A stretch of 47,534 nt of DNA, from assembly GCA_019748235.1 (NCBI GenBank), contig JAIEPU010000019.1, forward strand, positions 1 to 47,534, in the 5' to 3' direction. The notes below the pieces were generated by a model. The model searched no databases. It saw nothing but the letters and a program-made list of their open reading frames with translations, and was not told the origin of the DNA. Positions within the stretch are counted from its first letter, which is position 1; the number at the start of each line of letters is the position of its first letter. Shown one piece after another: positions 1 to 8,923 of the stretch. Made by a program: the position numbers and the translations under genes. Source of the stretch: a bacterium. Its GTDB lineage: Bacteria > Planctomycetota > Planctomycetia > Kolteriales > Kolteriaceae.

Positions 1-411
1 TCGGCGTTCGAAACAGAGAAACGGTTCGGCTTGTTCTCGACTCCCCGGAGTTGCCCATTGAAGGCCATGCAAGACTTTCGCCACGGCCGCGTGCATGTCT
101 TGAACGAGATCGATGAATGACTCGCGAGGCCAACGGCCCGAAGGAAAGACGATGCTGTAAGTCAGTTCTCGATCGTGTAGAATCGCTCCGCCCCCTGTCA
201 CTCTTCTGACGGTGAGAAGGGATGCTAATGACGGCGGAATATCGTCCTTCGACTGAAAGTAACCGAGACTCAGCGTCGGCTGATCCCAGCCATACCATCG
301 GATCGACGGCGTCGGCTGCTCCGATTCGAGTGTGGAGTAGAGAATCGCTTCGTCGAGCCCCATGTTCCATCGACCGTCGGCGGGATCATCCACGAGAAGT
401 CGGCATTGCAT
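1..411 (-). CDS. Lipoate/octanoate-protein ligase family protein (partial, runs off left edge)
   Basis: N-terminal 137 codons of a BPL_LPL-fold enzyme, the family that attaches lipoate or octanoate to lipoyl domains of 2-oxoacid dehydrogenases and the glycine cleavage H protein. The frame is open from the ATG at 409-411 to the window edge. The visible hallmark is RRVTGGGAILHDRELTYSIV, the conserved RxTGGG...HD substrate loop of LplA/LipM-type proteins. A GAGGAG ribosome binding site lies about 6 nt upstream. The C-terminal half is missing, so lipoate ligase (LplA) and octanoyltransferase (LipM) cannot be told apart. The gene lies 26 nt downstream of the TIGR03790 gene on the same strand and could be co-transcribed with it. 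Confidence 0.8.
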   Translation of the reverse strand, partial: MQCRLLVDDPADGRWNMGLDEAILYSTLESEQPTPSIRWYGWDQPTLSLGYFQSKDDIPPSLASLLTVRRVTGGGAILHDRELTYSIVFPSGRWPRESFIDLVQDMHAAVAKVLHGLQWATPGSREQAEPFLCFERR

Positions 412-437
412 CGTTCACTCCTCGTTGGCGACTCGAA

Positions 438-2840
438 CTATGGCGTCACGGTGAAGGTCACTTCATTGTCCGAGAAGAGGACTTCGGTCATCCCTTGGAA
501 GACACGAGCAGTCACCGAATGCTTGCCCGGTCCCCAAGACTGCGGCGAAACCAGTAGTTTGCCATCCTTCAAGTCCTGAGGCGGAGCCTCCACATCATCA
601 ATGAAATACTTGACGAATCCACCGACACCCGGCGGTAGCTTGGCGAGCGCCACTTCCACGCGACCCGGCTCTTTGAACGAGAGTTCTGTCTTGATCGGCT
701 CGACGACCATCTTCGCTTCGCCATTTCGAATCACGATGGGCGCGGCCCATCGGCTCGAAGCTTCGGTGATCGAACCACGCACGGCAATAATCTCGAGCGT
801 ATGAAGCCCATCGGGAATACTTGCCGTGTCGATGACGGGACGTGTTTCCAACTTTGCAGGTCCCACTCCGAAACGAATGGCAGCCAGTGATCCGCTAAGG
901 ACGAGCGGCGTCGTGGGAGGTTTCTCCTCCTTTGCCTCGGGCATATCCGATTTCTGACCGACGATGGACATTCCGGAGTCTGCGGATCGCTTGAGATGAA
1001 GTGTCGCGGTCGGATTCGATCGCGCACGGCTTGCATCGGCGGTCAACAGCAGTTTTCCCTGATTCGGCTTATCGGGAGTCAAACTGCTTTTGAGGCGATA
1101 CCCTTTCGGGAGTTTGCTTGATGCATCGAGCCAGACCGACGTGCACACCGAACTCGCAGGTCTCGGAAATTCGATGGTGTGTTCGTACTTCGCAATCTCT
1201 TTTCCTCCTTCGCTGATCGTGAGGACAAGACGATCCCCTGTCCCCGATACACCGCTCAACTCCCACTCCATTTTGCTATCGAGCGGCGGCGCGGAGGATT
1301 GAAAGGGGAGCGAATCATCATTCTCTTTCGGCGTCTCTTGAATAGGAGGAAATGAACTGGAACCGTTTTCTGACTGATCGGACAGAAGATGAACGGCAAG
1401 GAGTTCAGAACTTGAACGAATCGCAAGATCACCCTCTTTCGGTTTCTTCGGAAGAAGAAGAATGAGGAAGCCTGGCTTAGAGGCCACCTTCACCCCCGAC
1501 TTGGCGATCGCCTGTCCAAAAGCTCCCACAAACTCACCAAAACCTGATTCTCGATCAGCCTTTTGAGTGATCGTTTTGTCCCCGATCTTGAAAGACACGG
1601 AGGTTCCAGCAGGCAAATCGTTGAACCCTCGTTGATGCACTAATCGGCGATCGATGTACACTTCGATTCGTTGAACTCCCCCATCCTTCCGATCGGTTTG
1701 GCCAACGACGTCGAACTCGAACGAGCCCTTCAATTCTTGATTCGCTGCCACACCGTTGACAGTGATCTTTGGGGGAGAGTCGAAGGGGCGAGTTAGTGGA
1801 TCGCCGATGAATACTCCCTGTTGGGGCCAAAGCACGCTTTGCCAGTAGCTTTCGACGGCGGTGAAGCCCATGCCATAAAAGACGAAGAGTTGGGGCAACG
1901 GAAACTTCGCGGGATAGTTGTAAGGCTCCGCAACGGTACCATACGTGGCCGAACAACCCGCCTTGATGAAGTCGATGGCGGGAGTTTGTCCCCGTAGCAT
2001 CGTGAGTTGCCCTCCGAAACTCGTCAGATGGTCGGCAAGCGCACCGGGGAGATAGGTGTTGAGCGCGGGGTTCAACGTGGCGATACCTGTTTGCCAACCA
2101 ATCACATTGTCCGCCCCTGCCAAAGAGGCGCCCGGTTTCCGGACTGATTTGATGTGCATCATCTCGAGCCACTGCATGGCGGGAGCAATCATGTCTCGAC
2201 GAGACGCACGAGGACCTTCTCCTTCACTGAAATAGACGGTTCCCTTCGGAAAGGAACCATCCGCTCGAATGCTGCGGTCGATGAGAAGTTTGGTTCCTTC
2301 AAGCGACCCCGCATCGAGTCGCATGTGCAGATAGCCCCCTTCTCCACCATCGGGAGCGCCGAATGCTCGCATTTGATCAAAGTATTTGTTTCGATCTTCG
2401 AAGGTGCCGGGAGCGCGGGGATCTTTAGAAGGGACTTGAAACTTGCCGAAATAGATAAGTCCCGAAAGGCCGTTCTCTCCCTGCACGACATGCGGCATGG
2501 CGGGAGTCGTCGTCCAGACCGCGATTCGATCCTTGAGAGAATATCGCTCGATGTGCTTTTTCACCGCATCCATGAAGTACATTCGAAAGACGTTGTAATC
2601 GATATGAGCCGACGTGGTCAGGCCGGAAGGAAGTCTGACGACATTGACAGCGGGTATCCCTCGTTTCTCGCGGTAGTAATTCGCGATGGTCAGGGCTTCG
2701 AGAGAATTCTCCCCCGTGATGATCAACACATTATGTGGACCAATCGCCACGGCGGGAGTTGCCGTTATCCAACTTGCGAGCAAGGTGGCGAGAAATAAGG
2801 TAACGTTGATCGATCGATGTGCGTCCCATCGTTGTGGCAT
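438..2840 (-). CDS. Secreted TIGR03790 family protein with C-terminal Ig-like regions
   Basis: About 800 residues. After the ATG at 2838-2840 comes a charged stretch (MPQRWDAHRS) and a hydrophobic segment ending near TPAVA, typical of a Sec signal peptide. A GAAGGGA ribosome binding site is suitably spaced, which favours this start over an in-frame ATG 30 nt further upstream (2868-2870). The mature N-terminus (PHNVLIITGENSLEALTIAN, then YYREKRGIP) matches the TIGR03790 family, a domain of unknown function common in planctomycetes and other bacteria with many secreted proteins. The C-terminal half holds repeated beta-rich stretches that look like Ig-like or cadherin-type modules, for example around 'GLHTLEIIAVRGS' and 'GPGKHSVTARVF'. 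Expected location is periplasm or cell surface. The molecular function is unknown. Confidence 0.8.
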   Translation of the reverse strand: MPQRWDAHRSINVTLFLATLLASWITATPAVAIGPHNVLIITGENSLEALTIANYYREKRGIPAVNVVRLPSGLTTSAHIDYNVFRMYFMDAVKKHIERYSLKDRIAVWTTTPAMPHVVQGENGLSGLIYFGKFQVPSKDPRAPGTFEDRNKYFDQMRAFGAPDGGEGGYLHMRLDAGSLEGTKLLIDRSIRADGSFPKGTVYFSEGEGPRASRRDMIAPAMQWLEMMHIKSVRKPGASLAGADNVIGWQTGIATLNPALNTYLPGALADHLTSFGGQLTMLRGQTPAIDFIKAGCSATYGTVAEPYNYPAKFPLPQLFVFYGMGFTAVESYWQSVLWPQQGVFIGDPLTRPFDSPPKITVNGVAANQELKGSFEFDVVGQTDRKDGGVQRIEVYIDRRLVHQRGFNDLPAGTSVSFKIGDKTITQKADRESGFGEFVGAFGQAIAKSGVKVASKPGFLILLLPKKPKEGDLAIRSSSELLAVHLLSDQSENGSSSFPPIQETPKENDDSLPFQSSAPPLDSKMEWELSGVSGTGDRLVLTISEGGKEIAKYEHTIEFPRPASSVCTSVWLDASSKLPKGYRLKSSLTPDKPNQGKLLLTADASRARSNPTATLHLKRSADSGMSIVGQKSDMPEAKEEKPPTTPLVLSGSLAAIRFGVGPAKLETRPVIDTASIPDGLHTLEIIAVRGSITEASSRWAAPIVIRNGEAKMVVEPIKTELSFKEPGRVEVALAKLPPGVGGFVKYFIDDVEAPPQDLKDGKLLVSPQSWGPGKHSVTARVFQGMTEVLFSDNEVTFTVTP

Positions 2841-3060
2841 CAATGAATCCCTTCGCCCTACCGAAGTCACTCGAGGCGGAATTCGCGCCTCGCTCTCAGC
2901 ATAAAGGCTTGGGGAAAGACTTCCAATGACTCATCCTATCCCTTGCGAAATCACGGGATTCTGAATTCGCCCCCGCGGAATGACACCTAGGAATCAGACA
3001 AAGACGGGAGCAATCATCGCCTCGGAAGGAGTCGAGCATTCGCAATTCCATCACCTGAAC

Positions 3061-4059
3061 TTAGCGTCGAGCAGCGAACGTCGGCTCGTATGGAGAATCG
3101 TTCTCAACCTCACGAGGCGCTATGCGATCGCACGCTCGTTTCGGCAAACGTGACTCATACATCTTGGCCGAGATGTGGAACTCTTGAACGGCTTTGAAGC
3201 AGCAATAGAGGAAGCCGGGATAACCGTCGAGGAACCCAAGACGAACTAGATACATGTAAAGGAATCTCAGGAAAGGCCGCCCCGGCAGACGGACCCAGAC
3301 CTTTTTCAGCCACCGCTTCCGTTCGACGGGCGATCCAAAGAATTTGGCATCAATCGATTCCAGCGAGTCATCACCGCCGAGCACCTTTTCCCGCATCCGG
3401 GCATCCCAGCTCGAATAACGATTGTGACGATCGATGAATTGGGACAGGTCCTTGAAATCCTCATGTAGCATGGGAGCATGAAGATAACCGGCTGGCCCGT
3501 CGAGGACGATGTGTTCGTGAACCTCGACATCTCCCGCGGAAGCCAGCTCTTCCGTGCCAAGCTTTTCGTATCGCCCCGCATCCCGGCGAAGGAGCCGTAG
3601 ATTCCAGCTGGGAAAATTCCCTCCGTGACGGAGCCACCGCCCGAGGAAGAGATGCATTCGATTCAAGTAGTAGCCGCGCTCTGTCGGCCCACGTCGGAAC
3701 AGTTCGCGAATTTCCCGCTCGAGTTCCGGCGTGATTCGTTCGTCAGCATCGATGAGCAATACCCATTCATTGCGCAACGGCAAATGATCAAGCGACCAAT
3801 TTTTCTTCCGTGATCCTCCTGGCCGATATTGGAAACGAACGACCTCGGCTCCCATATCGTCGGCGATTTTGCAGGTGTTGTCCTTGCTTCCTGAGTCGAC
3901 CACGAACACTTCATCCGCCCAACGGACACTTTCCAAACAGGCGGGAAGGTTGAGTTCCTCATTGAGAACGGGAACGACTACGGAAACAGGCAAACGGTCG
4001 CCATCTGTCTCGCGCCACTCGTTCGGCGCGGAGGGGAGGTTTTTACTCGAAGTGGGCAT
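3061..4059 (-). CDS. Glycosyltransferase family 2 (last gene of the polysaccharide operon)
   Basis: About 332 residues. The GT-A fold start is visible as LPVSVVVPVLNEELNLPACL, followed by VDSGSKDNTCKIA and a metal-binding DADE in LLIDADERITPELE, which is typical of inverting GT2 enzymes. The C-terminal region (around KRWLKKVWVRLPGRPFLRFL) resembles the lipopolysaccharide-core/WaaE-like branch. I chose the ATG at 4057-4059 because AAGGA lies 8 nt upstream; the ATG at 4066-4068 has no room for a ribosome binding site. The gene overlaps the end of the upstream GT4 by 17 nt. It is the most distal gene of the exopolysaccharide operon and probably adds one sugar on the cytoplasmic side. Donor and acceptor cannot be read from sequence. 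Confidence 0.85.
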   Translation of the reverse strand: MPTSSKNLPSAPNEWRETDGDRLPVSVVVPVLNEELNLPACLESVRWADEVFVVDSGSKDNTCKIADDMGAEVVRFQYRPGGSRKKNWSLDHLPLRNEWVLLIDADERITPELEREIRELFRRGPTERGYYLNRMHLFLGRWLRHGGNFPSWNLRLLRRDAGRYEKLGTEELASAGDVEVHEHIVLDGPAGYLHAPMLHEDFKDLSQFIDRHNRYSSWDARMREKVLGGDDSLESIDAKFFGSPVERKRWLKKVWVRLPGRPFLRFLYMYLVRLGFLDGYPGFLYCCFKAVQEFHISAKMYESRLPKRACDRIAPREVENDSPYEPTFAARR

Positions 4060-5245
4060 GAACACCATCCTTGAGAGCTAGTTCCACCAGATCGAGGAAC
4101 TGTTTGAAATGCTGATTCCAGGAGAAGTCGGCCGCTCGCCGGCGCCCCTTTTCTCCCAACGAATAAGCCAACTCACGATCGTTCAAGATCTGCGAGAAGC
4201 GATAAGCGAGTGACTCTGCGTCAAAGGTGGAGAATGACAGTGCGGCATCTCGACAAATCTCGCGATGCACGCCTCTGTCCGCCACTACCAGAGGCCGGCC
4301 ACACGCCATGGCCTCGACCATGGGATGACCGAACGACTCCGCGTACGACGCACAAACGACGATATCCGCTTCGCCATACAGGCAGGGCAATTGATCGTGC
4401 GACACATTGCCAAGCATCGTGATATCTTCCGTCAGGCCAAGAGCGGAAACGAGCCGCGCGGAATCGGACGTGTCGTAACGATGTTCGTGGTGTCCCTCTT
4501 CAAGCTTGGTCGTCAAGATAAGCTCGACCGGTTCCGTGAGGCGGCCCTTCAAAATCGCGATCGCGCGAAGGACCGTATCGAAGTTGCGAAAGTAGTTGTA
4601 ATGGCTGACGAGCAGGATGCGGCGAACGCCTGGTTTCTTCGAAAGTCGTGAACGAAGCGTCTCGCGGTTGAATTCGTCGATGGGCTTCTCGAAACCAGCA
4701 TGATCGAAACCGAAAGGGACTACTTCGAATCGAACGTTGTCGCGGGGTGAAAGCCATTCCTGAATCTCTTCCGCGAAAGCGGCCGTCGGCACGACGTTAA
4801 TCGCGCTCGAACGAATCGATGCGACGGCGATCTGCCTCCGAAAGAGGGTTTGCAAAAGCTCTCTTACCGCGCGGCGGCGGCGGAGTTCGCGAATGTGATC
4901 GCTTGAAAAGTAAAGTGCATTGCGGTTGAGAAGTATCTGTGGCACGGGGGGACGAATCATCCCGAAGTTCGCCGTCGCCAATAAGAGATCGATTCGATGA
5001 GTCGAGATGAGACGGCGGAGTTCAACCTGGTCGAAGAGCGCTCGCCGCAGACCACTCCCGACACCCCGTGGATCGAGATACGTCAGGTGATTGGCTTCAG
5101 GAAGTTGAACGGACAATCCAGGTGACACCAGTATGAACCATTGGTGTTCACCGCCGGCATCGACGATCCATCGCAGGAGATTTCGAAGATAGGTCAGCCC
5201 CCCCCCAGACGTAGCGGCCAGGGCGTGTACCAACACTCGCGACAT
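4043..5245 (-). CDS. Glycosyltransferase family 4 (GT-B)
   Basis: 400 residues. Two Rossmann-like halves: the N-terminus has a glycine-rich loop (ATSGGGLTYLRNLLRW), and the C-terminal donor-binding half carries CASYAESFGHPMVEAMACGR, whose E-x7-E motif (ESFGHPMVE) is diagnostic of retaining GT4 enzymes. VRRILLVSHYNYFRNFDTVL is the usual linker strand before the second domain. AAGGA 9 nt before the ATG supports the start. It follows the ligase/polymerase-like gene with a 93-nt gap and overlaps the last GT2, so it belongs to the polysaccharide operon. It is likely to act on a lipid-linked glycan at the inner face of the membrane. The sugar is unknown. Confidence 0.88.
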   Translation of the reverse strand: MSRVLVHALAATSGGGLTYLRNLLRWIVDAGGEHQWFILVSPGLSVQLPEANHLTYLDPRGVGSGLRRALFDQVELRRLISTHRIDLLLATANFGMIRPPVPQILLNRNALYFSSDHIRELRRRRAVRELLQTLFRRQIAVASIRSSAINVVPTAAFAEEIQEWLSPRDNVRFEVVPFGFDHAGFEKPIDEFNRETLRSRLSKKPGVRRILLVSHYNYFRNFDTVLRAIAILKGRLTEPVELILTTKLEEGHHEHRYDTSDSARLVSALGLTEDITMLGNVSHDQLPCLYGEADIVVCASYAESFGHPMVEAMACGRPLVVADRGVHREICRDAALSFSTFDAESLAYRFSQILNDRELAYSLGEKGRRRAADFSWNQHFKQFLDLVELALKDGVHAHFE

Positions 5246-5338
5246 TGCTGCTCATCCTTGATGCTCGACCCAACGCGGGGGCGATGGAAAAGGCTAGCAA
5301 TCGCCACGATCTGTGTAAACCGCAATGAAAGAGGCGGA

Positions 5339-6772
5339 TTACTCGCGTCCACACTCCTGATGTGCCAAGACTTTACGAACAGAGGGAAGCGAGGCCCGGT
5401 CGGTGGGCATACGCCGGATGGGCTGAGGAACGAGAACGACTTTGGATAGATCTCCGTCCTTTGATCGTTCCTGACGCCGAAGAGTCGCTTGATTCGAATA
5501 GAGCGGTACCGCTGCTAAGGAGATAAACATGCCAATCATGCTCCACGAAAACGACGAGACTCCTCCACCTGCCGCGAGAAATCCTCCATGCATGAAGGTG
5601 TCGCCAAACGCATAGGCGGCCGCCCCGAGAACGGCCATGCCTCGTTGCCGCGCCTCATCACGCGGGCGGGCAATTAATTTCAGTCCTGTAATGCCAAGTA
5701 GGATCCAGAACAAGGCGAAAGGGACATATCCGATCAAACCAAGATCCATTAGCACTTCGATTTGATCACTATGTAGGTTGAACACCTCTCCCGGATCGAT
5801 GTTGAACCGCCAAGGTTCATCGCGCCCGGCAAGGGTGCGGGAGACACCGAACCCGTAGCCGTAAAGCGGCTTCTCCGCCCACTTTTCGAGCCCAAACTTC
5901 CAGCGGTCTAGTCGCCCGGTGAACGTTGAAAACGATTCTGTGCGAAGAAGCTTCTTGGAGCTCTCCTCCATCTTCTCCGCTTTTCGATTGTCGAGAAGAA
6001 ATGGAATGGGCGCCAGGAAAGAAATGACGACGAGTGCCGCGACCGCCTTTCGACCGTAAAAGTCAAACCAGAGAGCCAGCCCGACAAGAAGACTGGTCCC
6101 CGCCGCCATGCGCGCCCCCGAGAGAATGAGTTGTCCTACCAGGGCAAAGACGGTGATCCAACCGATGACGGTCATCATTCCTTTGAAGCGGTAGCGAACC
6201 TGATAGATCGCGATCGGTAACAAAAGGGCTGCGTAACTTCCCGCTCCGGTGGCTCGGTTGTGGAGGCCGACATAGCGGCCGCCGGGCGCCGTCTCAGCCC
6301 CCATGCGAAACAAGAATCCGCCGATCGCAAGTCCCGCTGCAATCCAAAAGATGACATCGAACACGGCTCGCATGTTGTCCGCGCGCCGGCAATAGGACAC
6401 GATCCCGATTAGTGTGGCCAAGTGTAGGAAGACAAGCGAGCCCGAACGCTGAATCGAATACTCCGGGTCGCTCGACCATCCCGCCGATGCCCCAGCAATG
6501 ACGATCAATATCGCGAGCATGATGGTGGAGGGATGAGGCCGACCGATGCCGTGGCTGAGTGCATAGAAGAGCCCAACGGCCGCCATCATCCCCAGGAGCG
6601 GCCAACGCGCCGCCATCGTGATGGTATGGACGATACCAATATCGAAGCTGAGCGCGACCATGCAAGTAAGAAACACGCCAATGAGCAGGGCGTACGGCTT
6701 GGTGAGAAACGAAAGCCCGCCAAGCTCGTTGTTGGTTTCGCCAGCCGCGAACGTCGATTGGATGTCATTCAT
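5339..6772 (-). CDS. O-antigen ligase / Wzy polymerase family membrane protein (second copy in operon)
   Basis: 477 residues with about ten to twelve hydrophobic segments from residue 28 on. The Wzy_C/WaaL signature is the large loop with PLYGYGFGVSRTLAG followed by NLHSDQIEVLMDLGLIGY, where the H and the E..GLIG helix are conserved in ligases and polymerases. Members move or polymerise undecaprenyl-linked glycans on the outer face of the inner membrane. The start overlaps the stop of the upstream GT4 (ATG at 6770-6772, GT4 stop at 6765-6767), so translation is probably coupled. The operon has another protein of this class at 16655-18103. One may be the polymerase and the other the ligase, but the sequence alone does not say which. 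Confidence 0.82.
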   Translation of the reverse strand: MNDIQSTFAAGETNNELGGLSFLTKPYALLIGVFLTCMVALSFDIGIVHTITMAARWPLLGMMAAVGLFYALSHGIGRPHPSTIMLAILIVIAGASAGWSSDPEYSIQRSGSLVFLHLATLIGIVSYCRRADNMRAVFDVIFWIAAGLAIGGFLFRMGAETAPGGRYVGLHNRATGAGSYAALLLPIAIYQVRYRFKGMMTVIGWITVFALVGQLILSGARMAAGTSLLVGLALWFDFYGRKAVAALVVISFLAPIPFLLDNRKAEKMEESSKKLLRTESFSTFTGRLDRWKFGLEKWAEKPLYGYGFGVSRTLAGRDEPWRFNIDPGEVFNLHSDQIEVLMDLGLIGYVPFALFWILLGITGLKLIARPRDEARQRGMAVLGAAAYAFGDTFMHGGFLAAGGGVSSFSWSMIGMFISLAAVPLYSNQATLRRQERSKDGDLSKVVLVPQPIRRMPTDRASLPSVRKVLAHQECGRE

Positions 6773-7958
6773 GCATCACCCGCTCTCTTTCAGCGGGCCG
6801 GGAGGGACATCCGTCCGTGATAGCCGCCATCATGCCGTCCACCGTCCGTTGAATCGACCAATCTTGCACGCGAGCACGCGCCATCTGTCCCATTTGGGCA
6901 AGATGTTCGCTGTCGCTGGCGGCTTGGTTCAACGCGAAGTAGATGGAATCCGCAGACAAGGTGGGAAGAATCCAGCCATGAACGGTGTCTTCAACGAGAT
7001 CGATTGCCGCGCCAACTTCACGATGAGCAACGACCGGCAGCCCCGCCGCCATCGCTTCATTCACGACAAGTCCCCACGGCTCGTAGCGGGAAGGAAGAAC
7101 GAAGAGATCGGCATCACGCATCGCCTTTATCGCCTCTTCGTTAGGGAGCTTCCCAAGCCAATGTGTCTGTTGACGCGCCCATTCCGTTTGCATCGATTCG
7201 AGTCGAGCTCGTTCGGAACCGTCACCAACGATTGTCAAAGTCGAAGATGCCGTTTCGACAAACCGATTGAATGCATCAAGTAAAAGGTCGACCCCTTTTC
7301 GTTGAAGAAGTCGTCCGAGGTAAAGAAGTCGCAAGGGGACGGAAGGATCTCGGCTCGGTCTTTCCCCCACCAGTCGATCGACTTTGTCATTGTCGACTGC
7401 ATAGGGAGCCATGAATATCTGTGAATCAACGGCACCGTACTTTTGCCAATACATCCGATTGGCCGATCCGACGGGGAGAACGGCGTGAGCCCGTCGAACA
7501 AGTTGGTGTACCAGGCGACGACGAACCGAACTTTGCCACGTTTCGCTTCGATCGAGATAAACATTCGAGTCACTTCGCAGAGCGTATGGGACTTGATGCG
7601 CCATTGCATATCGAAAGGCGAGCCACTGCGAGAGCTGGTTGTAACCGTACACGATCAAATAGTCGGGACGAAACGCACTCAACTCCGCGGGCAATCCCAA
7701 ACTCAAATAACCGACCGCAGGGAGTCGCCGACCCCTTTCTGGCATGTAGTTCTCAAGGAATACGTGCGGATACTCGCGCTCGGATGCTTCGGTCGCTTGC
7801 CAACCGAGGTCAGCATGGCCCGTTGCCGCATGAAAGACTTTGAGGTCGATGCCGGGCCGCCGGGCGAGTTCCGCAAAGACCGGTTCACGATAGGGAGCGG
7901 GTGGACCAGTAATCACCGCCACTCGGTACGATCGATTCTTCGGCATCGAATCATTCAT
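6765..7958 (-). CDS. Glycosyltransferase family 4 (GT-B)
   Basis: About 397 residues from the ATG at 7956-7958, which overlaps the stop of the upstream GT2 as ATGA. The same frame stays open for 106 more codons upstream, but that stretch lies inside the GT2 gene and has no family similarity. The N-terminal strand YRVAVITGPPAPYREPVF is the typical GT4 acceptor-domain start. The C-terminal half has PLRLLYLGRLLQRKGVDLLL and the E-x7-E motif EPWGLVVNE. It overlaps the next gene by 8 nt. It is presumably a retaining glycosyltransferase in assembly of the repeat unit, with unknown sugar specificity. Confidence 0.88.
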   Translation of the reverse strand: MNDSMPKNRSYRVAVITGPPAPYREPVFAELARRPGIDLKVFHAATGHADLGWQATEASEREYPHVFLENYMPERGRRLPAVGYLSLGLPAELSAFRPDYLIVYGYNQLSQWLAFRYAMAHQVPYALRSDSNVYLDRSETWQSSVRRRLVHQLVRRAHAVLPVGSANRMYWQKYGAVDSQIFMAPYAVDNDKVDRLVGERPSRDPSVPLRLLYLGRLLQRKGVDLLLDAFNRFVETASSTLTIVGDGSERARLESMQTEWARQQTHWLGKLPNEEAIKAMRDADLFVLPSRYEPWGLVVNEAMAAGLPVVAHREVGAAIDLVEDTVHGWILPTLSADSIYFALNQAASDSEHLAQMGQMARARVQDWSIQRTVDGMMAAITDGCPSRPAERERVMHE

Positions 7959-8923
7959 ACCGACGGTTTTCCCATGACGGCGTGCCATCGGCCTCGCCAG
8001 AGTCCTTCGTACGATTGGAAGAGACGCTTCGACCAATCCGCCGGCTTCACCTTTCCTCGCCACTCCAGCAACTTGCTCATCAAGAGTGTTGCGAGTGTGT
8101 AAAGGAACGCCTGATTCCGATGACCGGTCTTCAGCAGGAAATAGAGTGTGTTTCGTTTGAGCAGAAAATCGACGTTTGATCCGCGATGATAGCCCGCCTC
8201 TTTCTGCACGTGAATGATCGAATCGACGGGGATGTACCACCGTTGCCAGCCGATCTTCTCGGCACGATACGCCCAATCGACGTCCTCAATGTAGGCAAAC
8301 GTTTCCGCGTCAAAGAGTCCCACCTCAAAGAGTGCTTCCGCGCGAAAGAGGACGCAGACGCCGTTCAGCACCTCTGCGTTGATCGCCTTTTCTCCGCTCC
8401 GGAGTGGATTCCCAAACAATCGGCTTCGAATCATTCCCCAAGCACGTCGCCAAAGCCAAGGGAATGTGAGGACAGTGTTCTGCACGCGATCTTTGGAGCG
8501 AAGGAATACGCGTGGACCCACCGCCCCGACGCGGGGATGACACTCCGCGAACTCGACAAGATCAAAGATGAAGTCCCGATTGATGCAGACGGTATCGGGA
8601 TTGAGAATAAGAACGAAATCCGCTCCCTCTGCGAGCGCGTGTTCAATGCCGAGATTGTTCCCGTCGGTATACCCACCGTTAACGGAAGAGGAGATCACTT
8701 CTACCCGGGGAACGGCGGCTCGAATCTTTTCGGCTGATCCGTCACGCGAATCGTTATCGACGACGATAATCCGAAGCAGTGGGTAATTCACACCGAACAG
8801 AGATTTCACGCACGCGATGGTTTGATCGGGTGTGCGGTAGTTGACAATGACCACGGCCACGCGCGGACGATGTGACGTGAAGAGAGCATGCTCTCGGCTG
8901 AAGGAGTCGGTAGCCATGATCAT
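7955..8923 (-). CDS. Glycosyltransferase family 2 (rhamnosyltransferase-like)
   Basis: 322 residues. The GT-A domain begins RVAVVIVNYRTPDQTIACVK and continues with IIVVDNDSRDGS and LILNPDTVCINRDF, where NPD replaces the usual DxD, as in many WbbL/RfbN-like rhamnosyltransferases. Further C-terminal motifs are VGLFDAETFAYIEDVDWAYR (the ED acid region) and the KRNTLYFLLKTGHRNQ helix. AAGGAG lies 8 nt before the ATG at 8921-8923, although a second ATG follows two codons later. Both ends overlap neighbouring genes by 4 nt (ATGA junctions), marking tight translational coupling. The rhamnosyltransferase label is a family-level guess. Confidence 0.87.
   Translation of the reverse strand: MIMATDSFSREHALFTSHRPRVAVVIVNYRTPDQTIACVKSLFGVNYPLLRIIVVDNDSRDGSAEKIRAAVPRVEVISSSVNGGYTDGNNLGIEHALAEGADFVLILNPDTVCINRDFIFDLVEFAECHPRVGAVGPRVFLRSKDRVQNTVLTFPWLWRRAWGMIRSRLFGNPLRSGEKAINAEVLNGVCVLFRAEALFEVGLFDAETFAYIEDVDWAYRAEKIGWQRWYIPVDSIIHVQKEAGYHRGSNVDFLLKRNTLYFLLKTGHRNQAFLYTLATLLMSKLLEWRGKVKPADWSKRLFQSYEGLWRGRWHAVMGKPSV

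Noticed and set aside
7959..8276. A 106-codon N-terminal extension of the GT4 gene at 6765-7958
   Set aside because: It overlaps the conserved C-terminus of the upstream GT2, shows no GT4 similarity, and the ATGA junction at 7955-7958 gives a natural start.
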